Shown in pieces: positions 33,122 to 41,584 of a stretch of DNA of 64,000 nucleotides (positions are counted from its first letter, which is position 1; the number at the start of each line of letters is the position of its first letter). The notes under the pieces were generated by a model, which had not been told where the DNA came from, did not search any database, and saw only the letters and a list, made by a program, of their open reading frames with translations. Position numbers and translations under genes: made by a program. This DNA comes from Rhodovulum euryhalinum (GTDB lineage: Bacteria; Pseudomonadota; Alphaproteobacteria; Rhodobacterales; Rhodobacteraceae). The stretch is from NCBI RefSeq assembly GCF_004342445.1, contig NZ_SLWW01000001.1, positions 372,001-436,000 on the forward strand, given 5' to 3'.

Positions 33122-35056
33122 ATGCGCAGTTTCACGATCCTTGGCCCCTCGCAGTCGGGCAAGTCGACCCTGCTGAAAGCCCTCGGCGAGCTTGACGGCC
33201 GCCCCGTCACGGCCCAGTTCACCGAGGCCCTGACGGTCAGCCAGTTCACCTATCTGGGCGAACCCTGGGCAGGCTTCGACATCGCCGGCGGCCCCGACTA
33301 CCTGGGCCATGCGGGCGAGGCCCTGGCGGCATCCGACGCAGCCATCCTGTGCGTCGCGCCCGATCCCGACGCGGCGGTGCTGGCCGCGCCCTATCTGCGG
33401 CTGATCGAACAATCCGACGTGCCCTGCTTCATCTTCATCAACAAGATGGACCAGGACGAGGCACGCATCCGCGACATCGTGGGCGCGTTGCAGGGCTTTG
33501 CCAACCACCACATCGTCCTGCGACAGGCGCCGATCCGCGACGGCGCGGGCCATGTGGTGGGCGCCGTCGACCTGATCTCGGAACGCGCCTTCCAGTACCA
33601 GGAGGGCCAGCCCTCGAAGCTGATCGAGATCCCGCCCGAACTGCATGACCGCGAACAGGAGGCGCGCACCGAACTGCTGGAGCATCTGGCCGATTTCGAC
33701 GATCACCTGATGGAGCAGCTGATCGAGGACCGCGAACCGCCCACCGAGGATCTCTACAAGGTCCTGGCCGAGGCCCATCGCGGCAACCGGATCATCGCGG
33801 CCTATCTGGGCGCGGCGGGGCATGGCAACGGGCTGACCCGGCTGATGAAGGCCCTGCGCCACGAGGCGCCGGGGATGGAGGCGATCGCGCTGCGGCTGGG
33901 CGTCGAGAACCCGCTTGCGGTCGGGGTGGCGTCGGACACCAGAAAGCACCTTGGCAAGTCGACGCTGATCCGGGCCCTCGGCGGCCCGGTGCAGCATGGC
34001 AGCCCGTTGTCGGGCGGCTCGATCGGCACGCTGACGGGCATCGACGGCAAGCCCGTACCCGAGCCGCTGGAGCCGGGCACGCTGGCCGTCGCGGTCAAGT
34101 CCGACCATCTGGAGCCCGGCTATGCCTATACCGCCGAGGCGGCCACGAAACTGCCCGGCTGGACCCGCGGCCGCCCGCCCGCCTATGCGCGCCTGGTGAT
34201 GCCCGTCAACGACCGCGACGACGCGCGCCTTTCGGCCGCGCTGGGGCGGCTGGCCGCGTCCGATCCGGGGATGGACCTGAGCCAGGACAACGAGACCGGC
34301 CATCTAGTCGTGCGCCTGCAGGGGCCGATCCACATGCGCCGGGTGCTGGCCAAGCTGGCCGAGGATTTCGGCGTCGAGGCGGCCGAACACCCGGTCTCGG
34401 GGATCTACCGCGAGACGATCACCCGGCCGGTCGAGACCCATCACCGTCACCGCAAGCAGACCGGCGGCGCCGGTCAGTTCGCCGATGTGCATATGACCAT
34501 CCGGCCCCAAGGCCGCGGCGCGGGCTTTGCCTTCGACGAGACGGTGAAGGGCGGCGCGGTGCCCCGCAACTATATCCCCGCGGTCGAGGCTGGCGCGCGC
34601 GAGGCGATGGCGCAGGGGCCGCTGGGCTTTCCGGTGGTCGATGTCGCGGTCACGCTGACCGACGGCAAGCACCACGCGGTCGACAGTTCCGACCACGCCT
34701 TCCGCACCGCGGCCAAGACCGGCGTGCGCGAGGCGCTGGCCCAGGCCGGGCCGGTTGTGCTGCAACCGATCGACCGGGTGGTGATCCACGTCCCCTCGAT
34801 CCATTCGGGCTCGCTGGTGGCGCTGGCGGGCAGCCTCAAGGGGCAGGTTCTGGGCTTCGAGGCGCATGGCGATGCGCGCGGCTGGGACGTGTTCCAGGCG
34901 CTGATCCCGGCCGCCGCCAAGGAAGAGTTGTTCCAGGCCCTGGGCGGGCTGACCCACGGGACGGCATGGTTCGAGGCGCATTTCGACCATTACGAGGAAT
35001 TGCACGGCAAGGATGCCGACCGCATCCGCGAGGCGCGGGCGGCGGAACTGGCCTGA
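33122..35056 (+). CDS. Elongation factor G-like protein (divergent GTPase)
   Basis: This 644-residue protein has the five-domain EF-G layout: GTPase domain about 1-245, domain II about 260-345, and domains III-V to the end. Walker A is GPSQSGKST and the base-recognition motif is NKMD. The switch regions are eroded: no RGITI-type switch I is present, and the DTPGH switch II is replaced by DIAGGPDY. This matches the EF-G-like paralogues seen beside normal fusA in many genomes, whose role is unknown. Ribosome binding or a stress role is possible, but ordinary translocation is unlikely. Confidence 0.88.
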   Translation: MRSFTILGPSQSGKSTLLKALGELDGRPVTAQFTEALTVSQFTYLGEPWAGFDIAGGPDYLGHAGEALAASDAAILCVAPDPDAAVLAAPYLRLIEQSDVPCFIFINKMDQDEARIRDIVGALQGFANHHIVLRQAPIRDGAGHVVGAVDLISERAFQYQEGQPSKLIEIPPELHDREQEARTELLEHLADFDDHLMEQLIEDREPPTEDLYKVLAEAHRGNRIIAAYLGAAGHGNGLTRLMKALRHEAPGMEAIALRLGVENPLAVGVASDTRKHLGKSTLIRALGGPVQHGSPLSGGSIGTLTGIDGKPVPEPLEPGTLAVAVKSDHLEPGYAYTAEAATKLPGWTRGRPPAYARLVMPVNDRDDARLSAALGRLAASDPGMDLSQDNETGHLVVRLQGPIHMRRVLAKLAEDFGVEAAEHPVSGIYRETITRPVETHHRHRKQTGGAGQFADVHMTIRPQGRGAGFAFDETVKGGAVPRNYIPAVEAGAREAMAQGPLGFPVVDVAVTLTDGKHHAVDSSDHAFRTAAKTGVREALAQAGPVVLQPIDRVVIHVPSIHSGSLVALAGSLKGQVLGFEAHGDARGWDVFQALIPAAAKEELFQALGGLTHGTAWFEAHFDHYEELHGKDADRIREARAAELA

Positions 35057-35131
35057 GGCGGAAAGCGGTCCGCGGGGCGGCATCCCGGCCCCTTCCTGCG
35101 GAACTGGCCCGCGGGCGGCGCGGGCACGACA

Positions 35132-35159
35132 ACGGCGCGCGAGGAACCCCGCGCGCCGT
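35132..35159. terminator. GC-rich hairpin between convergent genes
   Basis: A perfect 10-bp stem ACGGCGCGCG / CGCGCGCCGT with an 8-base loop lies between the EF-G-like gene and the hsp20 gene, which converge. There is no T-tract, so it may act as a factor-assisted or structural terminator for either strand. Confidence 0.6.
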
Positions 35160-35186
35160 CCGTGGTCTGTCAGAAAGCCGGACGGA

Positions 35187-35675
35187 TCAGGCCGCGGTCC
35201 CGGTCACCTCGTCGGCCACCCCGGCACGCTGTGCCTCGATGGCCTTCGGCCCCGCGGTCGCGATCTCGATCCGGCGCGGTTTCAGCGCCTCGGGCACCTC
35301 GCGCACCAGATCGACATGCAGCATGCCGTCTGCATGGGTGGCCCCGGTCACCCGCACATGGTCGGCCAGCGCAAAGCGGCGTTCAAAGGCGCGGGTCGCG
35401 ATGCCCCGGTGCAAGAAGCTGCGCTCGGTCTCGTCGGGCGCCTTGCGCGCGGCGATCACCAGCGCGTTCTCCTTGACCTCGACCGACAGTTCGCCGGCAG
35501 CGAAGCCCGCAACGGCAATCGAGATGCGATAGCCATTCGCGCCGGTCTTCTCGATGTTGTAGGGTGGATAGCTTGGCTGCGTCATCTCGCTGGCAAGCAG
35601 CCGGTCCATCATGTCGGCCACCCGGTCGAATCCCACGGTGGCACGGTAAAGCGGTCCGAAATCATAATGTCGCAT
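35187..35675 (-). CDS. Small heat shock protein (Hsp20/IbpA family)
   Basis: This 162-residue chaperone holds unfolding proteins. The N-terminus MRHYDFGPLYRATVGFDR is the classic class A small-Hsp start, and the alpha-crystallin domain (about 40-130) includes YRISIAVAGFAAGELSVEV and FERRFALADHVRV. I prefer ATG 35675 to ATG 35684 because GAAGAGG lies 9 bases before it and directly against the other. A sigma-32-like promoter is visible about 90 bases upstream (35766-35794). Confidence 0.93.
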   Translation of the reverse strand: MRHYDFGPLYRATVGFDRVADMMDRLLASEMTQPSYPPYNIEKTGANGYRISIAVAGFAAGELSVEVKENALVIAARKAPDETERSFLHRGIATRAFERRFALADHVRVTGATHADGMLHVDLVREVPEALKPRRIEIATAGPKAIEAQRAGVADEVTGTAA

Positions 35676-35765
35676 GTCGGTCATCCTCTTCTGAGCGATG
35701 CGTGAAGCCCTCCCCTTCAGCGGGACGGGCAGGACAGGCGGGCCCAGACGGCACCCGCGATCAGG

Positions 35766-35794
35766 AATCTGGGATGGGAAGAACCGCTGTCAAG
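35766..35794 (-). promoter_or_regulatory. Possible heat-shock (RpoH-type) promoter for hsp20
   Basis: On the minus strand CTTGACA (35794-35788) is separated by 14 bases from CCCAGATT (35773-35766). This resembles the sigma-32 pattern CTTGAAA / CCCCATNT and lies 90 bases upstream of the hsp20 start. CTTGACA also overlaps the housekeeping -35 consensus, so the assignment is tentative. Confidence 0.45.
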
Positions 35795-35810
35795 ACCCGC
35801 CCGGGCGGGT
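35795..35810. terminator. Palindrome directly after the serine protease stop
   Basis: ACCCGCCCGGGCGGGT is a perfect 16-bp palindrome that abuts the stop of the minus-strand protease gene and is followed on that strand by TCTT. It probably terminates the two-protease transcript just before the hsp20 promoter. Confidence 0.55.
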
Positions 35811-36623
35811 TCAGGGGCGCACGAACCGGGCGCCGATATCGCTGCGCCCGCCCGCCGCAGGCAGGCGCCGGGCGGTGACCGCCTCTTCGGGAAAGACGCC
35901 CCGCCCGGACCGCATTGCCGCCATCAGATCGTCCAGCGCCCGGCCCGCCTCCATCCCGTAGGCAATCGTGCGCCCGTCCTCGCGGGTGCCGCTGGACACG
36001 ATCGAGACGATCCGCGCCCGGCCCGACGAGCTTTCGAACACCGGCGCGCCGGAGGACCCGAACCAGACATCGCAGGAAAACGCATAGACCCCCGGCCTGC
36101 GGTCCAGAACGGTACAGCCGGGCTGCCAGGACAGCACGTCCTGGCGCCCGGTTGCATAGGAAACGACGCTGACAGCCCCGCCCTTGGGCACCGCGCGCCC
36201 CGGCACGAAGGGGGCCGCAACGCCCGCGGGAATGGGCTCGGCCAGTTGGACCAGCGCGGCATCGGCACTCAGCCGCGCCAGCGCATCCCCCGCGCCGGGG
36301 CGGTAGTCCGCGTGGATCACGGCACGCCGCCCGGCAACCTCGGCGATGGCAGCACCCTGCCTGAACCCCGCACGAAAGGTCAACGCGCCCGGGTCGACGC
36401 GCCGGGCCTGCCGGTCGAACAGGCAATGGGCCGCGGTCAGCACCAGGTCGGGCGCCACCAGAACCCCGGTGCAGAACCCGCCATCCGCCCGGTCAAGCCG
36501 CCCGACCGCCTCCCATCCCAGCAGGTCGGCCCGCTGGCCGAGCCGCCGAAGCCCGGTATCGGCCAGTGCGGGAAACGCCGCGACCAGCAGCACGAGAAGC
36601 AGCGGCAATCGCGCCGGACCCAT
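35811..36623 (-). CDS. Secreted trypsin-like serine protease (S1), downstream paralogue
   Basis: This 270-residue protein has a signal peptide (about 1-21, ending FPALAD) and a trypsin-like domain. The triad is visible as His in LTAAHCLFD near residue 66, Asp in SADAALVQL near 121, and Ser in VWFGSSGAPVF near 190. Cysteine pairs typical of S1 proteases flank these sites. A C-terminal extension follows the domain. It starts 3 bases after its upstream paralogue and shares its architecture, so the pair arose by tandem duplication. Confidence 0.9.
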   Translation of the reverse strand: MGPARLPLLLVLLVAAFPALADTGLRRLGQRADLLGWEAVGRLDRADGGFCTGVLVAPDLVLTAAHCLFDRQARRVDPGALTFRAGFRQGAAIAEVAGRRAVIHADYRPGAGDALARLSADAALVQLAEPIPAGVAAPFVPGRAVPKGGAVSVVSYATGRQDVLSWQPGCTVLDRRPGVYAFSCDVWFGSSGAPVFESSSGRARIVSIVSSGTREDGRTIAYGMEAGRALDDLMAAMRSGRGVFPEEAVTARRLPAAGGRSDIGARFVRP

Positions 36624-36626
36624 CGC

Positions 36627-37457
36627 TCAGGGACTCAGGAACTTGGCGCCGCCACCGCTGCGCGCGCTGCCCTGCCCGAACCGGTGCAGCGGCGGGGCCG
36701 TGCCGCCCATCACGCCCTCGCCCGCCGCCAGCCGGCTGCGCAGCAGGTCCAGCGACGCATCCAGCGTGGTGCCCAGCGCCACCTTGCGGCGCGAGATCTC
36801 GGCCTTGGCCGAAACCACTGAAACGATCTGCGGCACGCCGTCCTCCAGCCGGAAGACCGGCGCGCCCGAGGCGCCGAAATCCACCTCGCAGGACAGCATC
36901 AGGATGCCGGGCCGCCCGGCCAGCACATGGCAGACCTCCTGCAAGGACGGCGCCTCCTCGCGGCCCTGCGCGTAGGAGACCACACCCACCTCGTCACCCT
37001 TGCGCGGCTTGCCCGCGGTCGCAAGGGGCGCGATCCCAGGCAGCCGGATCGCCCGGTCAAGTTCCAGCAACGCAAGGTCTTTTGCCACCCGCGCCATGTC
37101 GCCGTCCGCGCCATGGCGGTAGTCGGGATGGACGATGCCGCGCCGCACCCTGCGATAGGCCTCGGCCCGGCCATTGCGCCATCCAGCCCGGAATTCCAGT
37201 GCGGCGATACCGACCGGATCGCCGCTGAACTTGTCGAACAGGCAATGCGCGGCGGTCAGCACGAGGTTCGGCGCGATCAGCGCGCCGGTGCAAAAGCCCA
37301 CCCCGCCCAGATCAAGCCGTCCGACCGCCTCCCACCCCTTCGCGGCGTCACCCGTGGCCAGGCTGCGCAGCGGCATGTCCTCGGCCACGGCGAGACCCGC
37401 GAACAGGGTCAGGAACACTCCGGCCAGCGCCGGAAAAAGATGCAAGGGCCATCGCAT
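36627..37457 (-). CDS. Secreted trypsin-like serine protease (S1), upstream paralogue
   Basis: This 276-residue protein parallels the next gene: signal peptide (about 1-25, ending GLAVAED), His in LTAAHCLFDKF near 70, Asp in AKDLALLEL near 127, and Ser in VDFGASGAPVF near 192. The shared phrase KGWEAVGRLD / LLGWEAVGRLD at the mature N-terminus supports recent common origin. Both end in a Gly/Ser-rich tail with a final 'F-x-P'-like end. Targets are unknown; export by Sec to the periplasm or outside is expected. Confidence 0.9.
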   Translation of the reverse strand: MRWPLHLFPALAGVFLTLFAGLAVAEDMPLRSLATGDAAKGWEAVGRLDLGGVGFCTGALIAPNLVLTAAHCLFDKFSGDPVGIAALEFRAGWRNGRAEAYRRVRRGIVHPDYRHGADGDMARVAKDLALLELDRAIRLPGIAPLATAGKPRKGDEVGVVSYAQGREEAPSLQEVCHVLAGRPGILMLSCEVDFGASGAPVFRLEDGVPQIVSVVSAKAEISRRKVALGTTLDASLDLLRSRLAAGEGVMGGTAPPLHRFGQGSARSGGGAKFLSP

Positions 37458-37507
37458 GGCCGGGGCGTATCAGGCGGTCGCGGCAAGAATATGGCCGCGC
37501 CCGACGG

Positions 37508-38794
37508 TCAGCCCGCGCCCAGCGCGCGCGGCCGCGGCCCGCCGGTGGCCCAGTCCAGCAATTCCACCGTGTGGACCACCGGCACATCGGTCCCCGACCC
37601 GATCTGCATCATGCAGCCAATGTTCCCGGTCGCGATCACCTGCGGCTTCTTTGCCTCCAGCGTCCGAACCTTGCGCTCCTTGAGCTTGGCGGAAATCTCG
37701 GGCTGCAGCAGGTTGTAGGTCCCCGCCGACCCGCAGCAGAGATGGCTGTCGGCGGGTTCCACCACCTCGAAGCCCGCGCGTTTCAGCAAGTCCTTGGGCG
37801 CGGTCTTGACCTGCTGGCCGTGCTGCAGCGAACAGGCCGCGTGATAGGCGACCCTCAGGCCGCCCGCTCCTGCCGGCAGGTCAAGTTTCACCAGCAATTC
37901 GGACACATCCACCGCGCGATCCACCACGGCCTGCGCCTGGTCGGCCAGCGGATCATTGCGGAACATGTGGCCGTAATCCTTCACGGTCGTGCCGCACCCG
38001 CTGGTGTTGATGACGATGGCGTCCAGCCCCTCGCCCGCGATCTCCGCGGCCCAGGCGCGGATGTTGCGCGCGGCCATGGCGTGGCTGTCGTGTTCGCGCC
38101 CCATATGATGGGTCAGCGCCCCGCAACAGCCCATGCCCCTGGCAATCACCACCTCGCAGCCGAGACGGCGCAACAGCCGAATGGTGGCGTCGTTGATATC
38201 GGTGTCCAGCGCGCGCTGCGCGCAGCCGGTCAGCAGCGCCACCCGCATCCGGCGCGCGCCCTGCGCCGGGAACACCTGCGGCGCGTCATTGGGGCTGGGC
38301 TTCGGCAGGCTGTCAGGCACCATCGCCATCATCGCCCTGATCCGCGCATCGGGCACCAACGCCGCCACCGGACGCCCGAGTTTCGCCAACCGCATCGCCA
38401 GCCGGAACCGCGCCGGATAGGGCAAGACATGGGCCAGCACCCAGCGCAGCGCCCGGTCGGGAAAGGGGCGCTTGTAGGTCTTTTCGATATGCGCCCGGGC
38501 ATGGTCGACCAGATGCATGTAATGCACGCCCGAGGGGCAGGTCGTCATGCAGGCCAGGCAGGACAGGCACCGGTCGACATGCTTGACGGTCTTCTCGTCC
38601 GCCGGCCGGTCGTTTTCCAGCATGTCCTTGATCAGGTAGATGCGGCCCCGCGGGCTGTCCAGTTCGTCGCCCAGCACCTGGTAAGTCGGGCAGGTCGCGG
38701 TGCAGAACCCGCAATGGACGCAGGACCGCAGGATCTCGTTCGCCCGCGCGATGGCGGGGTCTTGCAACTGCTCGTCGGTGAAGTTCGTCTGCAT
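37508..38794 (-). CDS. glcF: Glycolate oxidase iron-sulfur subunit
   Basis: GlcF passes electrons from the flavin subunits GlcD and GlcE to the membrane quinone pool. This 428-residue protein has two [4Fe-4S] motifs near the N-terminus (CVHCGFCTATCP near 25 and CLSCLACMTTCP near 75). Two C-terminal cysteine-rich CCG domains follow (GMGCCGALTHH near 222, LCCGSAGTYNLL near 350). The ATG is 4 bases after the glcE stop. It completes the glcDEF set that oxidises glycolate to glyoxylate. Confidence 0.95.
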   Translation of the reverse strand: MQTNFTDEQLQDPAIARANEILRSCVHCGFCTATCPTYQVLGDELDSPRGRIYLIKDMLENDRPADEKTVKHVDRCLSCLACMTTCPSGVHYMHLVDHARAHIEKTYKRPFPDRALRWVLAHVLPYPARFRLAMRLAKLGRPVAALVPDARIRAMMAMVPDSLPKPSPNDAPQVFPAQGARRMRVALLTGCAQRALDTDINDATIRLLRRLGCEVVIARGMGCCGALTHHMGREHDSHAMAARNIRAWAAEIAGEGLDAIVINTSGCGTTVKDYGHMFRNDPLADQAQAVVDRAVDVSELLVKLDLPAGAGGLRVAYHAACSLQHGQQVKTAPKDLLKRAGFEVVEPADSHLCCGSAGTYNLLQPEISAKLKERKVRTLEAKKPQVIATGNIGCMMQIGSGTDVPVVHTVELLDWATGGPRPRALGAG

Positions 38795-38798
38795 GCGC

Positions 38799-40001
38799 TC
38801 AGCCCATCAGCCCGGGGTTCAGGATGCCGCGCGGATCGAACTGCGCGCGCAGGCCTCGGGCCAGCGCGGCCAGCGGCGCGGGTTCGGGCTGGAACACGGT
38901 CACCTCGGCGCGCAACGCCGCAGGCCCCTTGACCAGCGTGGCGTGGCCCCCGCCCAGTTCCGGGTCGACCATCGCCTCCTGCAGGTCGCGGTGGAACCGG
39001 ATCGCGCCCGAAGCCGCGTCATCCGCCCCGTAACGCGGCGCATACTCGGCCGCCTGCGCCTCGGTCATGCCAATCCAGCACAGCCCGCCCGCCCAGTCGA
39101 CCAGCCGGTCGAACCGCGCCGTCCGGTCCAGATCGGCCATGAACCCCGCGCGCATCGCGCCCGGCGCCATCGACACCCGCCAGACATAGGGGTGATCGGT
39201 CAGCGCCTCGGCATCGCGGATCGCCCGCCACAGCGCCGCGTTCGCCTCGGCCCCGGTCTCGACCGTCACCTCGCCGAGATCCCGCAGCAGGTCGGTCAGC
39301 CGCCCGGTGCGATACCCGACCGAGCCGGAAAACCCCTCCAGCCGCAGATGCACCGCGCGCGCCCCGGGCACCCAGGCCGCCCCCGACACCTCGCAGGGGC
39401 TTTTCATCGCGCGGGTCATCGCGTCGAAGGCCTGGCCGCTGTCCTCGACATGCAGGGTCAGCGTCGCCGCGCTTTCGGGCGCGGGCAGCACCTTGAAGGC
39501 GACCTCGGTCAACACGCCCAGCGTGCCGCGGCTGCCGGCCATCAGCTTGACCAGGTCATAGCCGGTGACGTTCTTCATCACCCGCCCCCCGTTGCGCACC
39601 ACCTGCCCCCGCCCGTCGATGAAGCGCACTCCGATCAGCGCGTCGCGGCAGGCGCCGGCCTGGATGCGCCGCGGCCCCGAAACATTCGCCGCCACCACGC
39701 CGCCGATCGTCGGGTCACCGCCGGTGCCCAGCAGCCCGCGGTGATCCATCGGCTCGAAGGCCAGCCGCTGCCCCTCGGCGGCCAGCACCCGCTCGACCTC
39801 GGCCAGCGGCGTGCCCGCCCGCACCACCAGCGTCAGCGCGCCGGGTTCGTACAGCTCGACCCCCGCCAGCCCCGCCACCGACAGCGCCACGCCCTCGACC
39901 GGTTGTCCCACCGGCCGCGTCCCGCCGCCCACAATCCGCAGCGGTTCTTCGGCACTCGCCACCGCCTCGGCCAATTCGGCCTCTGTCTCGGGTCTGATCA
40001 T
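38799..40001 (-). CDS. glcE: Glycolate oxidase FAD-binding subunit
   Basis: GlcE is the second flavin subunit of glycolate oxidase. This 400-residue protein shows the FAD_binding_4 fold: VGGGTRPVG near 24, MDHRGLLGTGGDPTIGGVVAANVSGPRR near 85 (split here by family variation), and VMKNVTGYDLVKLMAGSRG near 140. The ATG at 40001 lies on the last base of a repeat whose AAGAAG end is the only ribosome-site candidate. It is 61 bases after glcD and 4 before glcF. Confidence 0.94.
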   Translation of the reverse strand: MIRPETEAELAEAVASAEEPLRIVGGGTRPVGQPVEGVALSVAGLAGVELYEPGALTLVVRAGTPLAEVERVLAAEGQRLAFEPMDHRGLLGTGGDPTIGGVVAANVSGPRRIQAGACRDALIGVRFIDGRGQVVRNGGRVMKNVTGYDLVKLMAGSRGTLGVLTEVAFKVLPAPESAATLTLHVEDSGQAFDAMTRAMKSPCEVSGAAWVPGARAVHLRLEGFSGSVGYRTGRLTDLLRDLGEVTVETGAEANAALWRAIRDAEALTDHPYVWRVSMAPGAMRAGFMADLDRTARFDRLVDWAGGLCWIGMTEAQAAEYAPRYGADDAASGAIRFHRDLQEAMVDPELGGGHATLVKGPAALRAEVTVFQPEPAPLAALARGLRAQFDPRGILNPGLMG

Positions 40002-40063
40002 TCTTCTTGGTCCAAATACTCCGGGGGTGAATTGCCCGCAGGGCAAGAGGGGGCAGCGCCCCC
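40001..40063 (-). repeat. Modular double-hairpin repeat, copy B
   Basis: On the minus strand the order is GGGGGC-GCT-GCCCCC (40063-40049), then the inverted repeat TTGCCC-TGC-GGGCAA (40046-40032), then CCCCCGGAGTATTTGGACC and AAGAAGAA up to 40001. It fills the glcD-glcE gap completely: hairpin one starts in the glcD stop codon and the tail ends in the glcE start codon. It may set relative expression of glcD and glcE. Confidence 0.8.
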
Positions 40064-41496
40064 TAGCCCGCCCGCCGCGCCGCCGTCGCCTCAAGCGGGA
40101 ATACCTTGGCGGGGTTCAACAACCATTGCGGGTCGAACACGTCCTTCACCCGCAATTGCGCCTCGATATCCGCCGGGCCGAACTGCACGTCCATCAGGTC
40201 GCGCTTCTCGATCCCGACCCCGTGCTCGCCGGTGAGGCACCCCCCCACCTCGACGCAGAGCTTCAGGATATCCGCCCCGAACGCCTCGCAGCGCTCCAGG
40301 TCACCGGGCTTGTTGGCGTCGAACAGGATCAAGGGGTGCATGTTGCCGTCGCCCGCGTGGAACACGTTGGCCACGTCCAGCCCGTAAGCCTTCGACATCT
40401 CGCCGATCCGGCGCAGCACCATGGGCAGCGAGGACACGGGGATCGTGCCGTCCAGACACATGTAGTCGTTGATCTGCCCCATCGCGCCAAAGGCCGATTT
40501 CCGCCCCAGCCAGATCCGCGCGCTTTCCTCGGCTGACCGGCTCTCGCGCAGTTCCACCGGGTCGTGACGGCGGGCGATCTGGCAGATTACACCCAGTTGC
40601 TCGTCGATCTCGGCGGGGCTGCCCTCGACCTCGACGATCAGCAACGCCTCGCAATCGGGATAGCCGGCGCCGGCGAAGGCCTCGGTCGCGCGGATGCAGG
40701 GGCGGTCCATGAACTCGATCGCCACGGGCAGGACGCCCGCCTTGATGATGTCGGCGACGCAGGCGCCCGCCACCTCGCTCGATTCGAACCCCATCAGGAC
40801 GGGGCGCGCGCCCTCGGGCTTCGGAAGGATACGCAAGGTCGCCTCGGTCACCACACCCAGCTGCCCCTCGGAGCCGCAGATCAGCCCCAGCCAATCATAG
40901 CCGCCCGAATCCAGATACGCACCGCCCACCTCGACCACGGTGCCGTCCATCAGAACCAGCGTCACGCCCAGCAGATTGTTGGTCGTCACCCCGTATTTCA
41001 GGCAATGCGCCCCCCCCGAATTCATCGCGATATTGCCCGCGATGGCGCAGGCCAGTTGCGATGACGGATCGGGGGCGTAGAAGAACCCTTCCTCCTCGAC
41101 GGCGCCGGTGACGGAAAGATTCGTGCGCCCCGTCTGCACCCGGATCACGCGGTTGTCGTAATCGACGTCAAGAACCGCGTTCAGCCGCGCCACCCCCAGG
41201 ATCACGCTGTCGGCGGTCGGCATCGCGCCGCCGGCCAGCGACGTGCCCGACCCGCGGGGCACCACCGGCACGCCTTCCTCGTGGCAGATCCGCAGCACCG
41301 CGGCCACCTCCTCGGTCGAGGATGGCAGCACCGCGGCCAGGGGCGGGCAGCGATAGACCGTCAGCGCGTCACATTCATAGGCGCGCGTTTCGGCAGGATC
41401 GTGGATCACGGCATCGTCCGGCAGCACCGCCTTGAGACGCGCGACCACGTGATCCTTCTTCGCGATGACCGCCGCGTTCGGCACGGGCATGTCCAT
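40063..41496 (-). CDS. glcD: Glycolate oxidase FAD-binding subunit (catalytic)
   Basis: GlcD is the flavin subunit that oxidises glycolate. This 477-residue protein has the FAD-binding region PVVPRGSGTSLAGGAMPT near 90, IAGNIAMNSGGAHCLKYG near 152, CGSEGQLGVVTEATLRI near 205 and the active-site HAGDGNMHPLI near 375, with TGEHGVGIEKRD near 420. An AAGGAGGAG ribosome site precedes ATG 41496. A candidate operator ATTGGT-N11-ACCAAT lies 20 bases upstream. Confidence 0.96.
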   Translation of the reverse strand: MDMPVPNAAVIAKKDHVVARLKAVLPDDAVIHDPAETRAYECDALTVYRCPPLAAVLPSSTEEVAAVLRICHEEGVPVVPRGSGTSLAGGAMPTADSVILGVARLNAVLDVDYDNRVIRVQTGRTNLSVTGAVEEEGFFYAPDPSSQLACAIAGNIAMNSGGAHCLKYGVTTNNLLGVTLVLMDGTVVEVGGAYLDSGGYDWLGLICGSEGQLGVVTEATLRILPKPEGARPVLMGFESSEVAGACVADIIKAGVLPVAIEFMDRPCIRATEAFAGAGYPDCEALLIVEVEGSPAEIDEQLGVICQIARRHDPVELRESRSAEESARIWLGRKSAFGAMGQINDYMCLDGTIPVSSLPMVLRRIGEMSKAYGLDVANVFHAGDGNMHPLILFDANKPGDLERCEAFGADILKLCVEVGGCLTGEHGVGIEKRDLMDVQFGPADIEAQLRVKDVFDPQWLLNPAKVFPLEATAARRAG

Positions 41497-41516
41497 GGGC
41501 GCTCCTCCTTGGCCGA

Positions 41517-41539
41517 ATTGGTAAATTTTTATAACCAAT
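41517..41539. promoter_or_regulatory. Inverted repeat ATTGGT-N11-ACCAAT, candidate glcDEF operator
   Basis: A perfect 6-bp inverted repeat (41517-41522 and 41534-41539) encloses an AT-only 11-base spacer, in otherwise GC-rich DNA. The arms equal those of the PdhR/GlcC-type GntR operator (ATTGGT-NNN-ACCAAT) but with 11 instead of 3 bases between. It lies between glcD and the divergent DUF599 gene. No regulator gene is adjacent. Confidence 0.5.
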
Positions 41540-41584
41540 ATTCCACGCTGACAAGCGGTTTCCCTTGCGTCTACCCTCGCACCC

